The notes beneath the pieces were generated by a model. That model was not told where the DNA came from. It worked only from the letters and a program-made list of their open reading frames with translations, and did no database searches. Below, piece by piece: positions 26,943-35,872 of a stretch of DNA of 64,000 bases. The stretch is from Chryseobacterium daeguense DSM 19388 (GTDB taxonomy: Bacteria; Bacteroidota; Bacteroidia; Flavobacteriales; Weeksellaceae), in NCBI RefSeq assembly GCF_000430825.1, contig NZ_AUMT01000003.1, forward strand, positions 372,001 to 436,000, given 5' to 3'. The stretch's first letter is position 1, and the number at the start of each line of letters is the position of its first letter. The position numbers and the translations under genes were made by a program.

Positions 26943-27548
26943 ATGGTACTTAACAATTTAAATTATCCGCTGGATTTTAAATTTAAGATTACAACATTAT
27001 CCAGTGATTTTAATATCACCGATAAAAACGGCAGCTATGTAGCATACGTTCGCCAAAAAATGTTTAAACTAAAGGAAGATGTAATCGTTTTTAATGACGA
27101 AAGCAAATCCAAGGAGCTTTTCAGAATCAAAGCAAATCAATGGATCGATTTTAATGCGTCTTATTCTATAAGCGAAATTGCAACAGGCAAAAGCTTCGGA
27201 AGACTGGCCAGAAAAGGGATGAGATCGCTTTGGAAGTCCAGCTATGATATTCTTGACGCCAATGATCAACAAAAATTTACAATTACAGAAGACAACGCCT
27301 GGACAAAATTTTTCGACGGATTTGTAAGCGAAATCCCGATTATAGGAATGTTTACAGGATATTTCCTGAATCCTTCTTACACTGTAAAAGGAATAGACGG
27401 GAAAGAATATTTTAAACTTAAAAAAATGCCGTCTTTCTTCGGCAGAAGATTCCAACTGGACAGGCTGATTGACATTGATGATGAAGAAGAAAGCGTGATC
27501 ATTCTTTCCTTATTGATGATGACTCTTCTGGAAAGAGCCAGAGGTTAA
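26943..27548 (+). CDS. LURP-one-related (Tubby-like fold) protein
   Basis: 201 residues, soluble apart from a moderately hydrophobic segment (VSEIPIIGMFTGYFL). The pattern FKITTLSSDFNITDKNGSYVAYVRQKMFKLKEDVIVFND, then YSISEIATGKSFG and YTVKGIDGKEYFKLKK, fits the LURP-one/scramblase-like beta barrel. Function unknown. A TATCTTTG box at 26901-26908 is the probable promoter. It lies 30 bp before the lipoprotein gene, with which it is likely co-transcribed. Confidence 0.6.
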   Translation: MVLNNLNYPLDFKFKITTLSSDFNITDKNGSYVAYVRQKMFKLKEDVIVFNDESKSKELFRIKANQWIDFNASYSISEIATGKSFGRLARKGMRSLWKSSYDILDANDQQKFTITEDNAWTKFFDGFVSEIPIIGMFTGYFLNPSYTVKGIDGKEYFKLKKMPSFFGRRFQLDRLIDIDDEEESVIILSLLMMTLLERARG

Positions 27549-27578
27549 AAAAATGAAAAAAAAAATAAACCACAAACA

Positions 27579-28073
27579 ATGAAATACTTACTTATTTTCT
27601 TTTCAGCAATCGTGTTGGTTGCCTGTAAAAAAGACAAGAAAACGGTTCAGGATTCTGTATCTGGAAAGGATTCTCTTATAACGGTACAAGATTCTGCCAA
27701 AACAGAAGTTTCTTCAGGAAAAATTACAGTTGAAAACTTTCCTTTTCCAAAAGAAATTAAAGAATGTTCATGTTATTTTGCTAAAAACAAGGCAGATTTC
27801 GAAGCAGAAAAATATATTTATGCTGACGATGCAGGCAAAACTGCTTACATGAAGCTGGACGGAAAAAGACTTGCCATGAATCTTATCTCATCAAGCGACA
27901 TGGAAGTAGACGAGGAACTGACCAAGGAAATTGAAAATGATGACTACAAAATCTCCGTAAAAGGCAAGAAAATAAAAAGTGAAGAGGCTTTGCTGTTTGA
28001 AGGTACACTAACCATCGAAAAACCGGACGGTACAGTGGAAACAATGCCTATCTACGGTGAATGCGGATGTTAA
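27579..28073 (+). CDS. Lipoprotein of unknown function
   Basis: 164 residues. Lipobox LVAC with Cys16 after a short hydrophobic signal (MKYLLIFFSAIVLVAC), then KKDKK. A Ser/Thr/Asp/Lys-rich linker (about 20-45) leads to a small domain containing CSCYF and ending GECGC, four Cys that could form disulphides or bind metal. Probably attached to the inner or outer membrane facing the periplasm. No family recognised. Confidence 0.75.
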   Translation: MKYLLIFFSAIVLVACKKDKKTVQDSVSGKDSLITVQDSAKTEVSSGKITVENFPFPKEIKECSCYFAKNKADFEAEKYIYADDAGKTAYMKLDGKRLAMNLISSSDMEVDEELTKEIENDDYKISVKGKKIKSEEALLFEGTLTIEKPDGTVETMPIYGECGC

Positions 28074-28093
28074 CCAGCTTCTAGCAAAAATAT

Positions 28094-28120
28094 TGCTTCC
28101 CGTTTACGGAAGCATTTTTT
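28094..28120 (+). terminator. Terminator after the lipoprotein gene
   Basis: TGCTTCC (28094-28100) pairs with GGAAGCA (28108-28114), followed by six T. Confidence 0.75.
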
Positions 28121-28151
28121 ATTTCGTAATTTTGATAAAAATAAAAATTCA

Positions 28152-29597
28152 ATGGAACTTAATGCAATAGAACCGCAAATAATCTGGAAAAATTTCTCCA
28201 AATTAAATGCCGTTCCAAGACCATCAAAAAAAGAAGAAAAAGTAATTGCTTTCATCAAAGAATTCGGTGAAAATCTTGGATTGGAAACTACTGTAGACGA
28301 GGTAGGAAACGTAATCATTAAAAAACCTGCCACTGCGGGAATGGAAAACCGTAAATCCATTGTTTTACAGTCGCATCTGGACATGGTTTGCCAGAAAAAC
28401 AATGATGTTAATTTTGATTTTGATACACAGGGAATTCAGATGGAAATCGATGGTGACTGGGTAAAGGCAAAAGGTACGACCTTAGGGGCAGACAACGGCC
28501 TTGGAGTGGCTACCATTATGTCAATTCTGGAAAGTTCAGACATTCCGCATCCTGATATTGAGGCTCTTTTTACCATTGATGAAGAAACGGGAATGACGGG
28601 CGCTTTAGGATTAAAGCCTGGCCAGTTAACCGGCCAGATTCTATTAAACCTTGACACAGAAGAAGATGATGAAATTGATATTGGCTGTGCAGGAGGAATT
28701 GATGTAACCATTACACAATCCTATGAAACTGAAGTAGCAAAAGGCCAAATTGTAAGATTTGAAGTAAAAGGATTACAGGGTGGTCACTCCGGAATGGATA
28801 TCCATAAAGGTTTCGGAAATGCCAATATTATTTTAGGAAGACTTCTGTATAAAGCATTGGAAAAAGAAAATATTCAGTTGATTTCTATTGACGGTGGCGG
28901 GCTGAGAAACGCAATTCCAAGAGAAGCCGTTGCTATTGCCTCCGTAAGAAACGCAAATGAATTTATTGAAGAACTTACATCAGGACTAAAAAAAGAAATA
29001 CTGGAAGAATTTGCAACTATAGAGCCTAATCTTCACATTAATATTGAAAACGCTACATCTTCCGAAAAAGCTTTATCAGAGGCAGATTCAAAGAAAATAA
29101 TTCTGGCGCTTAAGTCTCTTCACAACGGAGTTTACAGAATGAGCCCGGATGTAAAAGATCTTGTAGAATCTTCAAATAATGTAGCAAGAGTAGAATTAAA
29201 AGGCGGAGAGCTTAAAATTTTAAACCTTTCCCGTTCTTCTGTAGAATCATCTAAAAATTCTGTATCAGAACAGCTGAAATCTGTAGCAGAACTGGCAGGA
29301 ATGAAAGTGGAATTCAGCGGCTCTTACCCGGGTTGGAAACCAAAACCGGGCTCTGAAATTGTCCAGCTGATGGAGAAATTATACACGGAAAAGTTCGGTG
29401 AAAAACCTCACGTTGTAGCATGCCATGCCGGTCTGGAGTGCGGAATCATCGGAGCCAACTATCCTGAAATGGAAATGGTAAGCTTCGGACCTACAATCCG
29501 CGGAGCGCATTCGCCTGATGAAAAAGCAAATATACCTTCAGCACAAAAATTCTGGGCTTTCACTAAAGATATTTTAGCGAATATTCCTTTAAAATAA
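28152..29597 (+). CDS. pepD: Aminoacyl-histidine dipeptidase (PepD, M20)
   Basis: 481 residues. M20 metallopeptidase cleaving Xaa-His dipeptides in the cytoplasm. Zinc-site segments: LQSHLDMVCQ, GTTLGADNGLGVA, DEETGMTGA and the C-terminal GAHSPDEKANI. The dimerisation lid holds GGHSGMDIHKG. A TAATTTTG promoter box lies at 28127-28134, 17 nt before the ATG and right after the preceding terminator. Confidence 0.93.
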   Translation: MELNAIEPQIIWKNFSKLNAVPRPSKKEEKVIAFIKEFGENLGLETTVDEVGNVIIKKPATAGMENRKSIVLQSHLDMVCQKNNDVNFDFDTQGIQMEIDGDWVKAKGTTLGADNGLGVATIMSILESSDIPHPDIEALFTIDEETGMTGALGLKPGQLTGQILLNLDTEEDDEIDIGCAGGIDVTITQSYETEVAKGQIVRFEVKGLQGGHSGMDIHKGFGNANIILGRLLYKALEKENIQLISIDGGGLRNAIPREAVAIASVRNANEFIEELTSGLKKEILEEFATIEPNLHINIENATSSEKALSEADSKKIILALKSLHNGVYRMSPDVKDLVESSNNVARVELKGGELKILNLSRSSVESSKNSVSEQLKSVAELAGMKVEFSGSYPGWKPKPGSEIVQLMEKLYTEKFGEKPHVVACHAGLECGIIGANYPEMEMVSFGPTIRGAHSPDEKANIPSAQKFWAFTKDILANIPLK

Positions 29598-29616
29598 GCC
29601 TGTAATTGCAATATTG

Positions 29617-29650
29617 AATATCCAAAGTCGTTTTGATTTTGGATATTTTT
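29617..29650 (+). terminator. Terminator after pepD
   Basis: AATATCCAAA (29617-29626) pairs with TTTGGATATT (29638-29647), followed by T-rich sequence. Confidence 0.7.
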
Positions 29651-29675
29651 ATTTTAATTACTAAATATGCGTATA

Positions 29676-29762
29676 TGCTTTGACAAGCTCCGCATGACAT
29701 ATCTAATACTAATCGTTTTTAAATATTATTTTTAGCAGTGTCATGCTGTTCCTATCGAAGCA
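29676..29762. repeat. Palindromic repeat (GCATGACA type)
   Basis: 24-nt arms at 29676-29699 and 29739-29762 are reverse complements at 18 of 24 positions, with outer TGCTT and inner GCATGACA kept. The loop is AT-rich with no ORF. It lies between the pepD terminator and the LOG gene. Confidence 0.55.
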
Positions 29763-29792
29763 CTTTTAACAATAATTAAAAATTTTAGAATC

Positions 29793-30374
29793 ATGAAAAG
29801 CATCACGGTATTCTGCGGCTCAAGTTTTGGGTCGGAAGATATTTATAAAGAACAGGCAGCTTTACTTGGAAAAACTTTAGCAAAACAAAATATTCAGCTG
29901 ATATATGGCGGTGCAGATGTCGGCCTGATGGGCGCAGTGGCAGATGGAGCCTTACAGGGAAATGGAAAAGTTATTGGCGTTCTTCCTGACTTTTTACAAA
30001 AAAAAGAAATAGCTCATAAAAACCTCACAGAGCTTATTTTAGTAGAATCCATGCACGAAAGGAAAACCAAAATGAATGAACTCTGCGACGGAGTTATTGT
30101 TCTTCCCGGCGGCTACGGAACTTTAGAAGAGTTTTTTGAAATGATTACCTGGGTTCAGCTTGGATTACATAAAAAACCGATTGCTGTCTTAAATATCAAC
30201 GGATTTTATGATGATTTAATTAAGCTTGTTCAAACGATGGTTGATAAAGGCTTCCTAAAAGAAATTAATCGTGATATGCTGCTTATCAGTGATGACATTA
30301 ATGATTTATTAGAGAAAATGAAAAATTATGAGGCTCCGGTGGTTGGAAAATGGATTTCTAAAGAGGAGGTTTGA
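29793..30374 (+). CDS. LOG family (cytokinin riboside 5'-monophosphate phosphoribohydrolase-like) protein
   Basis: 193 residues. Rossmann-like start ITVFCGSSFGS, then IYGGADVGLMGAVADGAL, active-site MHERKTKM and the family signature PGGYGTLEEFFE. LOG proteins release a nucleobase from nucleoside 5'-monophosphates; in bacteria the in vivo substrate is probably AMP or a related nucleotide. Single gene with its own terminator. Confidence 0.9.
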   Translation: MKSITVFCGSSFGSEDIYKEQAALLGKTLAKQNIQLIYGGADVGLMGAVADGALQGNGKVIGVLPDFLQKKEIAHKNLTELILVESMHERKTKMNELCDGVIVLPGGYGTLEEFFEMITWVQLGLHKKPIAVLNINGFYDDLIKLVQTMVDKGFLKEINRDMLLISDDINDLLEKMKNYEAPVVGKWISKEEV

Positions 30375-30398
30375 TTTATTCAAGTTAAATTGAAACAA

Positions 30399-30428
30399 AA
30401 AAAACCGCCCTACAACAGGCGGTTTTTT
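30399..30428. terminator. Terminator between LOG and the ferredoxin gene
   Basis: AAAAAACCGCC (30399-30409) and GGCGGTTTTTT (30418-30428) form a symmetric hairpin with A/T tails, usable in both directions between convergent genes. Confidence 0.88.
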
Positions 30429-30451
30429 GTTTATATTTAAAATTAAAATTT

Positions 30452-30781
30452 CTACGGATAAGGCGCAATCTCCACTTCAAGACCTTCCATTTCCATTGCT
30501 ATGTGCAGCTGGCAGCCCAATCTGCTATTCTCTTTCACATGGAACGCTTCTCCAAGCATTGCATCTTCTTCATCACCCATCGGTTCAAGCCCGGGATCAT
30601 TAATTACATATACCTGACAGGAAGCACACATCGCCATCCCGCCGCAAACACCAATGGTTCCTTCTTCTGCCAATTCATACGAACGGATAATTTCCATAAG
30701 GTTCATGGACATATCTGTAGGTGCCACTACATTATGGGTTACCCCTTCTCTATCGGTGATTTTTATATTGATATCTGACAT
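30452..30781 (-). CDS. 2Fe-2S ferredoxin (adrenodoxin type)
   Basis: 109 residues. Cluster ligands Cys46, Cys52, Cys55 and Cys90 in the spacing C-x5-C-x2-C-x34-C. It is acidic (MGDEEDAM), as in electron-transfer partners of reductases. The gene lies 12 bp downstream of a TrxR-like reductase gene on the same strand, so the two probably form an NAD(P)H-to-ferredoxin chain. Confidence 0.9.
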   Translation of the reverse strand: MSDINIKITDREGVTHNVVAPTDMSMNLMEIIRSYELAEEGTIGVCGGMAMCASCQVYVINDPGLEPMGDEEDAMLGEAFHVKENSRLGCQLHIAMEMEGLEVEIAPYP

Positions 30782-30793
30782 AATTTTGCAAAA

Positions 30794-31849
30794 TTAGTCA
30801 ATTTTTTTCACAACTGCCTTTTCAGCCTCTTTTCTGCTTCCGTCAAATCCGTCTACACCGCTTACCGTTGTATATTTTAATACGTATTTTTTACCCGGGT
30901 TCAATCTGTTATAAACACTCTGGCACATCAAAGTAGCTTCGTGGAAACCGCACAGGATAAGCTTCAGCTTTCCGGGATATGTGTTGATATCCCCGATTGC
31001 GTAAATCCCGTCGATATTAGTTTGATAATCCAATGCATTATTTACAACGATCGCATTTTTTTCGATGTTCAAGCCCCAGTTTCCGATTTCTCCTAATTTT
31101 GGAGTCAGTCCGAACAATGGAATAAAATAATCAGTTTCGATATCATACGGATCCTGGCCATCAACAGCTACAGTAATTCCGTCCACTTTTCCGTTACCTT
31201 TGATTGCCGTAACTTCAGCCGGAGTAATTAATTTAATTTTCCCTTGATTTTTCAGCTCCTGAACCTTTTCTACAGAATCCAAAGCCCCGCGGAATTCATT
31301 TCTTCTGTGGATCAAAGTCACCTCACTCGCTACATTAGATAAGAAAATGCTCCAATCCAGCGCAGAATCTCCTCCGCCAGCAATTACCACTTTCTTATTT
31401 CTGAAATGCTCAGGTTCTTTCACAAAATATTCAAGACCTTTTTCCTCGTAATCAGCAATGTTCTCGATAGTCGGTTTTCTTGGCTCGAAAGTTCCCAAAC
31501 CTCCCGCAATTGCAATAGCTTTTGCTCTGTGAACCGTTCCTTTATTAGTTACTACTTCAAACCATTCATCATCTACTTTTGTATAGGAAACAGCTGTTTC
31601 ACCAAGGGTAAATCCGGGCTGGAACTGCTTGATCTGCTCCATTAAGTTATCAACAAGCTCACCTGCATTTACAGAAGGATAACCCGGAATATCGAAAATA
31701 GGTTTTTTGGGATAAAGCTCGGCCAGCTGCCCGCCCGGCTGAGGAAGCGCATCAATAATGTGACACTTCATTTTTAAAAGACCAGCTTCAAATACTGCAA
31801 AAAGTCCCGTAGGTCCCGCTCCTATGATCAATATATCGGTAGTTATCAT
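30794..31849 (-). CDS. Thioredoxin reductase-type ferredoxin--NADP+ reductase
   Basis: 351 residues. FAD site GAGPTGLF (8-15) and DALPQPGGQL; second nucleotide site VVIAGGGDSALDW; C-terminal FAD segment GIYAIGDINTYPGKLKLI. The CxxC redox pair of thioredoxin reductase is absent from the middle domain, as in TrxR-like FNRs. It is expected to reduce the ferredoxin encoded just downstream. Confidence 0.88.
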   Translation of the reverse strand: MITTDILIIGAGPTGLFAVFEAGLLKMKCHIIDALPQPGGQLAELYPKKPIFDIPGYPSVNAGELVDNLMEQIKQFQPGFTLGETAVSYTKVDDEWFEVVTNKGTVHRAKAIAIAGGLGTFEPRKPTIENIADYEEKGLEYFVKEPEHFRNKKVVIAGGGDSALDWSIFLSNVASEVTLIHRRNEFRGALDSVEKVQELKNQGKIKLITPAEVTAIKGNGKVDGITVAVDGQDPYDIETDYFIPLFGLTPKLGEIGNWGLNIEKNAIVVNNALDYQTNIDGIYAIGDINTYPGKLKLILCGFHEATLMCQSVYNRLNPGKKYVLKYTTVSGVDGFDGSRKEAEKAVVKKID

Positions 31850-32001
31850 ATTTATTAAGATAAATTAATTATACTTGTAGCTGCAAATTTACTAATTTTA
31901 ATGCTAAGCATATTTAATTCATTCTAAATAAAAAACTGAGATTTATCAAATATCTAGAATTTAAGGTTTTAAATTGGCAGTGTTTTTGCAAAAATTTATT
32001 T

Positions 32002-32772
32002 ATGAAGAAAATTTTGAATTTTATTGCAGTATTTATATTCTGTTTCGGTTTCGGCCAGATAGATAATATTGCACACGGCGAATCCATTACTTTCAGGATC
32101 CACTATGGGTTCCTAAATGCCGGAACAGCCACCCTCACAACCCAAAAAACCAATTATAAAGGAGTTCCACATCTCTATGCAAAAGGAACGGGACAGACAA
32201 CGGGTGCTGTAAAAGCTTTTTTTAAAGTAGATGATCTTTATGAAAGCTTTATTAATGTAAATACAGGTTTACCAAGCTTTTATGTAAGAAATGTAAAGGA
32301 AGGAAGCTATTCTCAACATTTTGAGACGGTTTTTAACCATGATAACAATACGTTAATTTTAACTGATAAGAAAACGCCTGCCAACGGGTCAAAAGTGATC
32401 AAATCTGTAAAAGGTGTTCAGGATATGCTTTCATGCTTTTATTATCTGAGAAGCAAAAGCCCGGGTGAACTAAAAGTAGGAACAGTTATCAACATGAATG
32501 TCTGGATAGACGACGAAATGTTTCCTTTCCAGCTGAAAGTAACAGGTACAGAAAATTTGAAAACAAAATTTGGGACTATCAATTGTTTAAAAATTATTCC
32601 GTCCGTAAAAAGCGGAAGGGTTTTTAAAGAGAAAGAAGGCGTTACCATGTGGGTTTCCAATGATGCAAACCATATTCCGATGCTGTTAAAAGCTGAATTG
32701 GCCGTAGGTTCCCTAAAAGCAAGCATTGATGATATCAAAAATGTAAAATATCCTTTGAAATTCACTAAATAA
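32002..32772 (+). CDS. DUF3108 family secreted protein
   Basis: 256 residues with a signal peptide (MKKILNFIAVFIFCFGFG, then QIDNIA). The DUF3108 body runs from ESITFRIHYGFLNAGTATLTT to GVTMWVSNDANHIPMLLKAEL, with VQDMLSCFYYLRS in the middle. Predicted beta-rich periplasmic protein of unknown function; widespread in Bacteroidota. Terminator directly after. Confidence 0.85.
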   Translation: MKKILNFIAVFIFCFGFGQIDNIAHGESITFRIHYGFLNAGTATLTTQKTNYKGVPHLYAKGTGQTTGAVKAFFKVDDLYESFINVNTGLPSFYVRNVKEGSYSQHFETVFNHDNNTLILTDKKTPANGSKVIKSVKGVQDMLSCFYYLRSKSPGELKVGTVINMNVWIDDEMFPFQLKVTGTENLKTKFGTINCLKIIPSVKSGRVFKEKEGVTMWVSNDANHIPMLLKAELAVGSLKASIDDIKNVKYPLKFTK

Positions 32773-32793
32773 TTAGATTTAATAATTAAAATA

Positions 32794-32823
32794 AATGTCT
32801 GCAATTTTTTGCAGGCATTTTTT
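32794..32823 (+). terminator. Terminator after the DUF3108 gene
   Basis: AATGTCTGCAA (32794-32804) pairs with TTGCAGGCATT (32809-32819), one G-T pair, then T-rich. Confidence 0.8.
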
Positions 32824-32889
32824 ATGTGGTATGTAATAAATTTTTCATCTCAATTGTCATCATTATATAACACTAAGAGACAATCAACC

Positions 32890-35322
32890 ATGAAAGCCAA
32901 AATACTGATCATCTGTATACTATTGTTTTCACATTCCCTATATTCCCAAAAAAAGGAAGAAAATAATATTATCAGGAAGAAGATTCTGATCACAAAAACC
33001 TTATCATCCCCAAAAATAGACGGAATCCTTGATGATTCAGAATGGCAAAACGCTCCTGTAGCTACCAATTTTATTGAAAGAAACCCCAATAACGGCCGTC
33101 CTCAGGCAGATTCCATAAAAACAGAGGTGAAAATTTTATATGATGATACCGGAATTTATTTCGGAGCTCAGATGTATGATCCCACGCCGGCGAAAATTGC
33201 AAAAGAACTCACCGAAAGAGATGGTATCAGCAATGATGATTTTTTCGGAGTGGCTTTAAACGGATATAACGATAAACAGCAAAGCCTCGAATTTGTAGTT
33301 ACCGCGGCCGGCGTACAGTTTGATGCAAAATTAACAACGGACGGCGAAGACGATACCTGGAACTCAATATGGTACAGCGGTGCAAAAATCAATGAAAAAG
33401 GCTGGTCCGTGGAAATAAAAATTCCTTATTCCGAATTGAGATTTCCAAAAAGCAATGTACAGGAATGGGGAATGAATATGTTCCGGAAGATCCAGAGAAT
33501 CAAAGTATCATACGACTGGAATTTTGTAGACAATGCCAAGAATTCCTACACTCTTTTTGACGGTGTTTTACAAGGTATCGAAAATATAAAACCTCCTACC
33601 CGATTGTCTTTCACTCCTTATTTTTCAACTTATATTAATAGCTATGACGGGAAAACAACCGCTAATGTGAATGGTGGAATGGACGTAAAATATGGTATTA
33701 ATGACGCTTTCACCTTCGATATGACGCTTATCCCGGATTTCGGGCAGGCTAATTTTGACAATTCAATTTTAAATTTAAGTCCGTTTGAGCAGCAATTCTC
33801 CGAGCAAAGAACATTTTTCACCGAAGGAACCGAGCTGTTCAGCAAAGGCGGCATGTTTTATTCAAGAAGAGTAGGCGGCGAGCCTACGCTTTATCCCACA
33901 ATTAGCGCTAACGAAGAAGTAACGGAATATCCTTCAAAAGTAAAATTATTTAACGCTTTTAAAATTTCCGGACGAACGAAAAAGGGGCTTGGAATTGGGT
34001 TTTTCAACGGTGTTACCCAGAAAATGGAAGCCACTATCATCAATCATGAAACAGGAGAAATCAGAAGAGAAGTTGTAGAACCGTGGGCCAACTATAATGT
34101 GCTGGTTTTTGACCAGAGATTCAACGGAAATTCTTCTGTATCATTAGTAAATACAAATGTAACAAGGGACGGAGCGTTTCGTGATGCCAATGCTACAGGA
34201 ATTCTCTGGGACATTATCAATAAAAAAAATATATACAAAACCTTCGGAAGCCTGAAAGGAAGCTGGGTGATGAATGGTGAAACAAAATTCGGGACGCGAG
34301 CAGAAGCCGGTTTTGAAAAAATTGCTGGGAAACACCGCTTTTCCATCAACGGAAATGCCACTACAAAAAACTGGGATATTAATGATGTAGGATTTTCTAC
34401 AAAGACCAATTTTGCCAATTACAATGCCTGGTACGGCTATAGAATTCTGCAGCCTACAAAAAACTTCAATAATATTTACCTGAATTTTAACCTGAATTAT
34501 TACCACAGATTAGAACCTTTTATTTTCCAGAATTTTGTTTTTAATAACAACAACAGCTTTACTGATAAAAACTTCCGTGTTTTTGGCGGCGGGATTGAAT
34601 TTACACCTCTTGGCCAAAATGATATTTTTGAACCCAGGACTTTCGGGCGGCATCTTAAAGTTCCGGGATATTTTGATTCGTGGATCTGGTTTGAAAGCGA
34701 CAGCCGAAAAAAGCTGCAGTATAATTTCACCATAGATTATTATGCTTTTGATGAAAAAGGAAGAAACCAGGTTTTCACAGAATTTGGGCTAAGATACAGG
34801 TTCTCAGATAAATTTAATATAAACTGGAATTTTAATCCAAGTTTCAGCAATAATGAAACAGGTTTTGCCGGCAAAAATGACCCTGATATTTTCATTGGAC
34901 GAAGACAAAGAAACACTTACGAAAATGCTTTAACCTCAAAATATACATTTAACGAGAAAACCTCCCTGACACTTACTTTCAGACATTATTTTTCTGATGT
35001 TACGTACAAACAGTTTTATACCTTAAATCAGGATGGAAGCCTTACAAATACTGATAATTTCAGCAATAATCTCAACGGAACTTATAATGCCTGGAATGTA
35101 GATTTACGGTTTTCTTGGTGGTTTGCCCCGGGAAGCCAGCTTACACTGCTCTACAGGAATGCAACATCCAATTATCTTGAATTTTCAAGGCTGAATGTTA
35201 CTAAAAACTATGATATGCTTTTCAGCGAACCCACGGTAAATAACTTTTCCTTAAAACTAACCTATTTTCTGGATTATAACAGGGTAAAATCTTGGGCTAA
35301 AAAAAGAAAAATGAAAGGCTAA
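32890..35322 (+). CDS. DUF5916 outer-membrane protein with CBM9-like N-terminus
   Basis: 810 residues. Signal peptide MKAKILIICILLFSHSLYS. Residues about 30-210 look like a family-9 carbohydrate-binding module (SSPKIDGILDDSEWQNA ... VEIKIPYSELRFP). Then DUF5916: DFGQANFDNSILNLSPFEQQFSEQRTFF and TEGTELFSKGGMFYSRRVG. The last 450 residues alternate aromatic and polar residues as in an outer-membrane beta barrel. Likely surface glycan binding or processing. The start at 32890 puts the signal peptide first; the 27 upstream in-frame codons overlap the preceding terminator. Confidence 0.85.
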   Translation: MKAKILIICILLFSHSLYSQKKEENNIIRKKILITKTLSSPKIDGILDDSEWQNAPVATNFIERNPNNGRPQADSIKTEVKILYDDTGIYFGAQMYDPTPAKIAKELTERDGISNDDFFGVALNGYNDKQQSLEFVVTAAGVQFDAKLTTDGEDDTWNSIWYSGAKINEKGWSVEIKIPYSELRFPKSNVQEWGMNMFRKIQRIKVSYDWNFVDNAKNSYTLFDGVLQGIENIKPPTRLSFTPYFSTYINSYDGKTTANVNGGMDVKYGINDAFTFDMTLIPDFGQANFDNSILNLSPFEQQFSEQRTFFTEGTELFSKGGMFYSRRVGGEPTLYPTISANEEVTEYPSKVKLFNAFKISGRTKKGLGIGFFNGVTQKMEATIINHETGEIRREVVEPWANYNVLVFDQRFNGNSSVSLVNTNVTRDGAFRDANATGILWDIINKKNIYKTFGSLKGSWVMNGETKFGTRAEAGFEKIAGKHRFSINGNATTKNWDINDVGFSTKTNFANYNAWYGYRILQPTKNFNNIYLNFNLNYYHRLEPFIFQNFVFNNNNSFTDKNFRVFGGGIEFTPLGQNDIFEPRTFGRHLKVPGYFDSWIWFESDSRKKLQYNFTIDYYAFDEKGRNQVFTEFGLRYRFSDKFNINWNFNPSFSNNETGFAGKNDPDIFIGRRQRNTYENALTSKYTFNEKTSLTLTFRHYFSDVTYKQFYTLNQDGSLTNTDNFSNNLNGTYNAWNVDLRFSWWFAPGSQLTLLYRNATSNYLEFSRLNVTKNYDMLFSEPTVNNFSLKLTYFLDYNRVKSWAKKRKMKG

Positions 35323-35402
35323 AAATACTAACAACGTAGTAAATTTTTCAATATCATCTCGTTTTTAATTACGTTTTGTTTCTTAGGTCAGTAATTAAAA
35401 AC

Positions 35403-35538
35403 AAAAAACCTCCGGAATTCCGGAGGTTTGATTTTCTTCTTTTTTATCATTTGTGTGTGTTCGTTCTTTGGTTCTTTCTCATCATTTGTGTTTTATGAGA
35501 ATCAAAGATCATTATAGTAATTTTTTTCCTTCTTTTTG
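35403..35538 (-). ncRNA. Tandem small-RNA unit A (promoter, ATGATG hairpin, mini-ORF, terminator)
   Basis: Minus strand. The -7 box TACATTTG (35552-35545) is followed by TATCAAC, shared with unit B. The predicted transcript folds TTCTCAT / ATGAGAA around a loop with ACACAAATG, flanked by TCTTTG / CAAAGA, and ends in the terminator AAACCTCCGGAATTCCGGAGGTTT (35406-35429) with a T-run. An ATG at 35485 opens a 12-codon frame, MMRKNQRTNTHK, stopping at 35447, before the terminator. No downstream gene lies on this strand nearby, so it is not an attenuator of a neighbour. Type (sRNA or peptide mRNA) is undecided. Confidence 0.5.
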
Positions 35539-35652
35539 TTGATACAAATGTACTAACATCATCATATACAATCCTCATAAATGTTTTAGATATATATCGC
35601 CAAGACAGTAGATTTTTATCTACAAATCAATAGTTACAATAAAAAATCATTT

Positions 35653-35782
35653 AAAAAAAAGAACCTCCGAAAAAAATCCGGAGGTTCTTTTATGCGATCT
35701 TTGATTCTTTCTCATCATTTGTGCTTTAGAGAAATCAAAGACCTATGATCTTTCTTAAATAATTTTTTCTTATCTCTTATGT
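35653..35782 (-). ncRNA. Tandem small-RNA unit B (diverged copy of A)
   Basis: Minus strand. The -7 box TATCTTTG (35795-35788) is followed by TATCAAC. The stem TCTTTGATT...AATCAAAGA encloses GCACAAATGATGAGA, and the terminator AAGAACCTCCG/CGGAGGTTCTT (35659-35669, 35679-35689) ends in eight T on this strand. The frame from ATG 35718 starts MMRKNQRSHKR and reads through the terminator to a stop at 35647. Units A and B share promoter, hairpin, peptide start and terminator sequence but differ in between, as expected for a duplication under structural constraint. They lie directly downstream of the LuxR-type regulator gene. Confidence 0.5.
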
Positions 35783-35872
35783 TGATACAAAGATAGAAAC
35801 AGAGAGGGATATAAGCATTATAAATGATGTAGATATATGTCGTATCTGTTATAGATATAATTCTACAAATGA

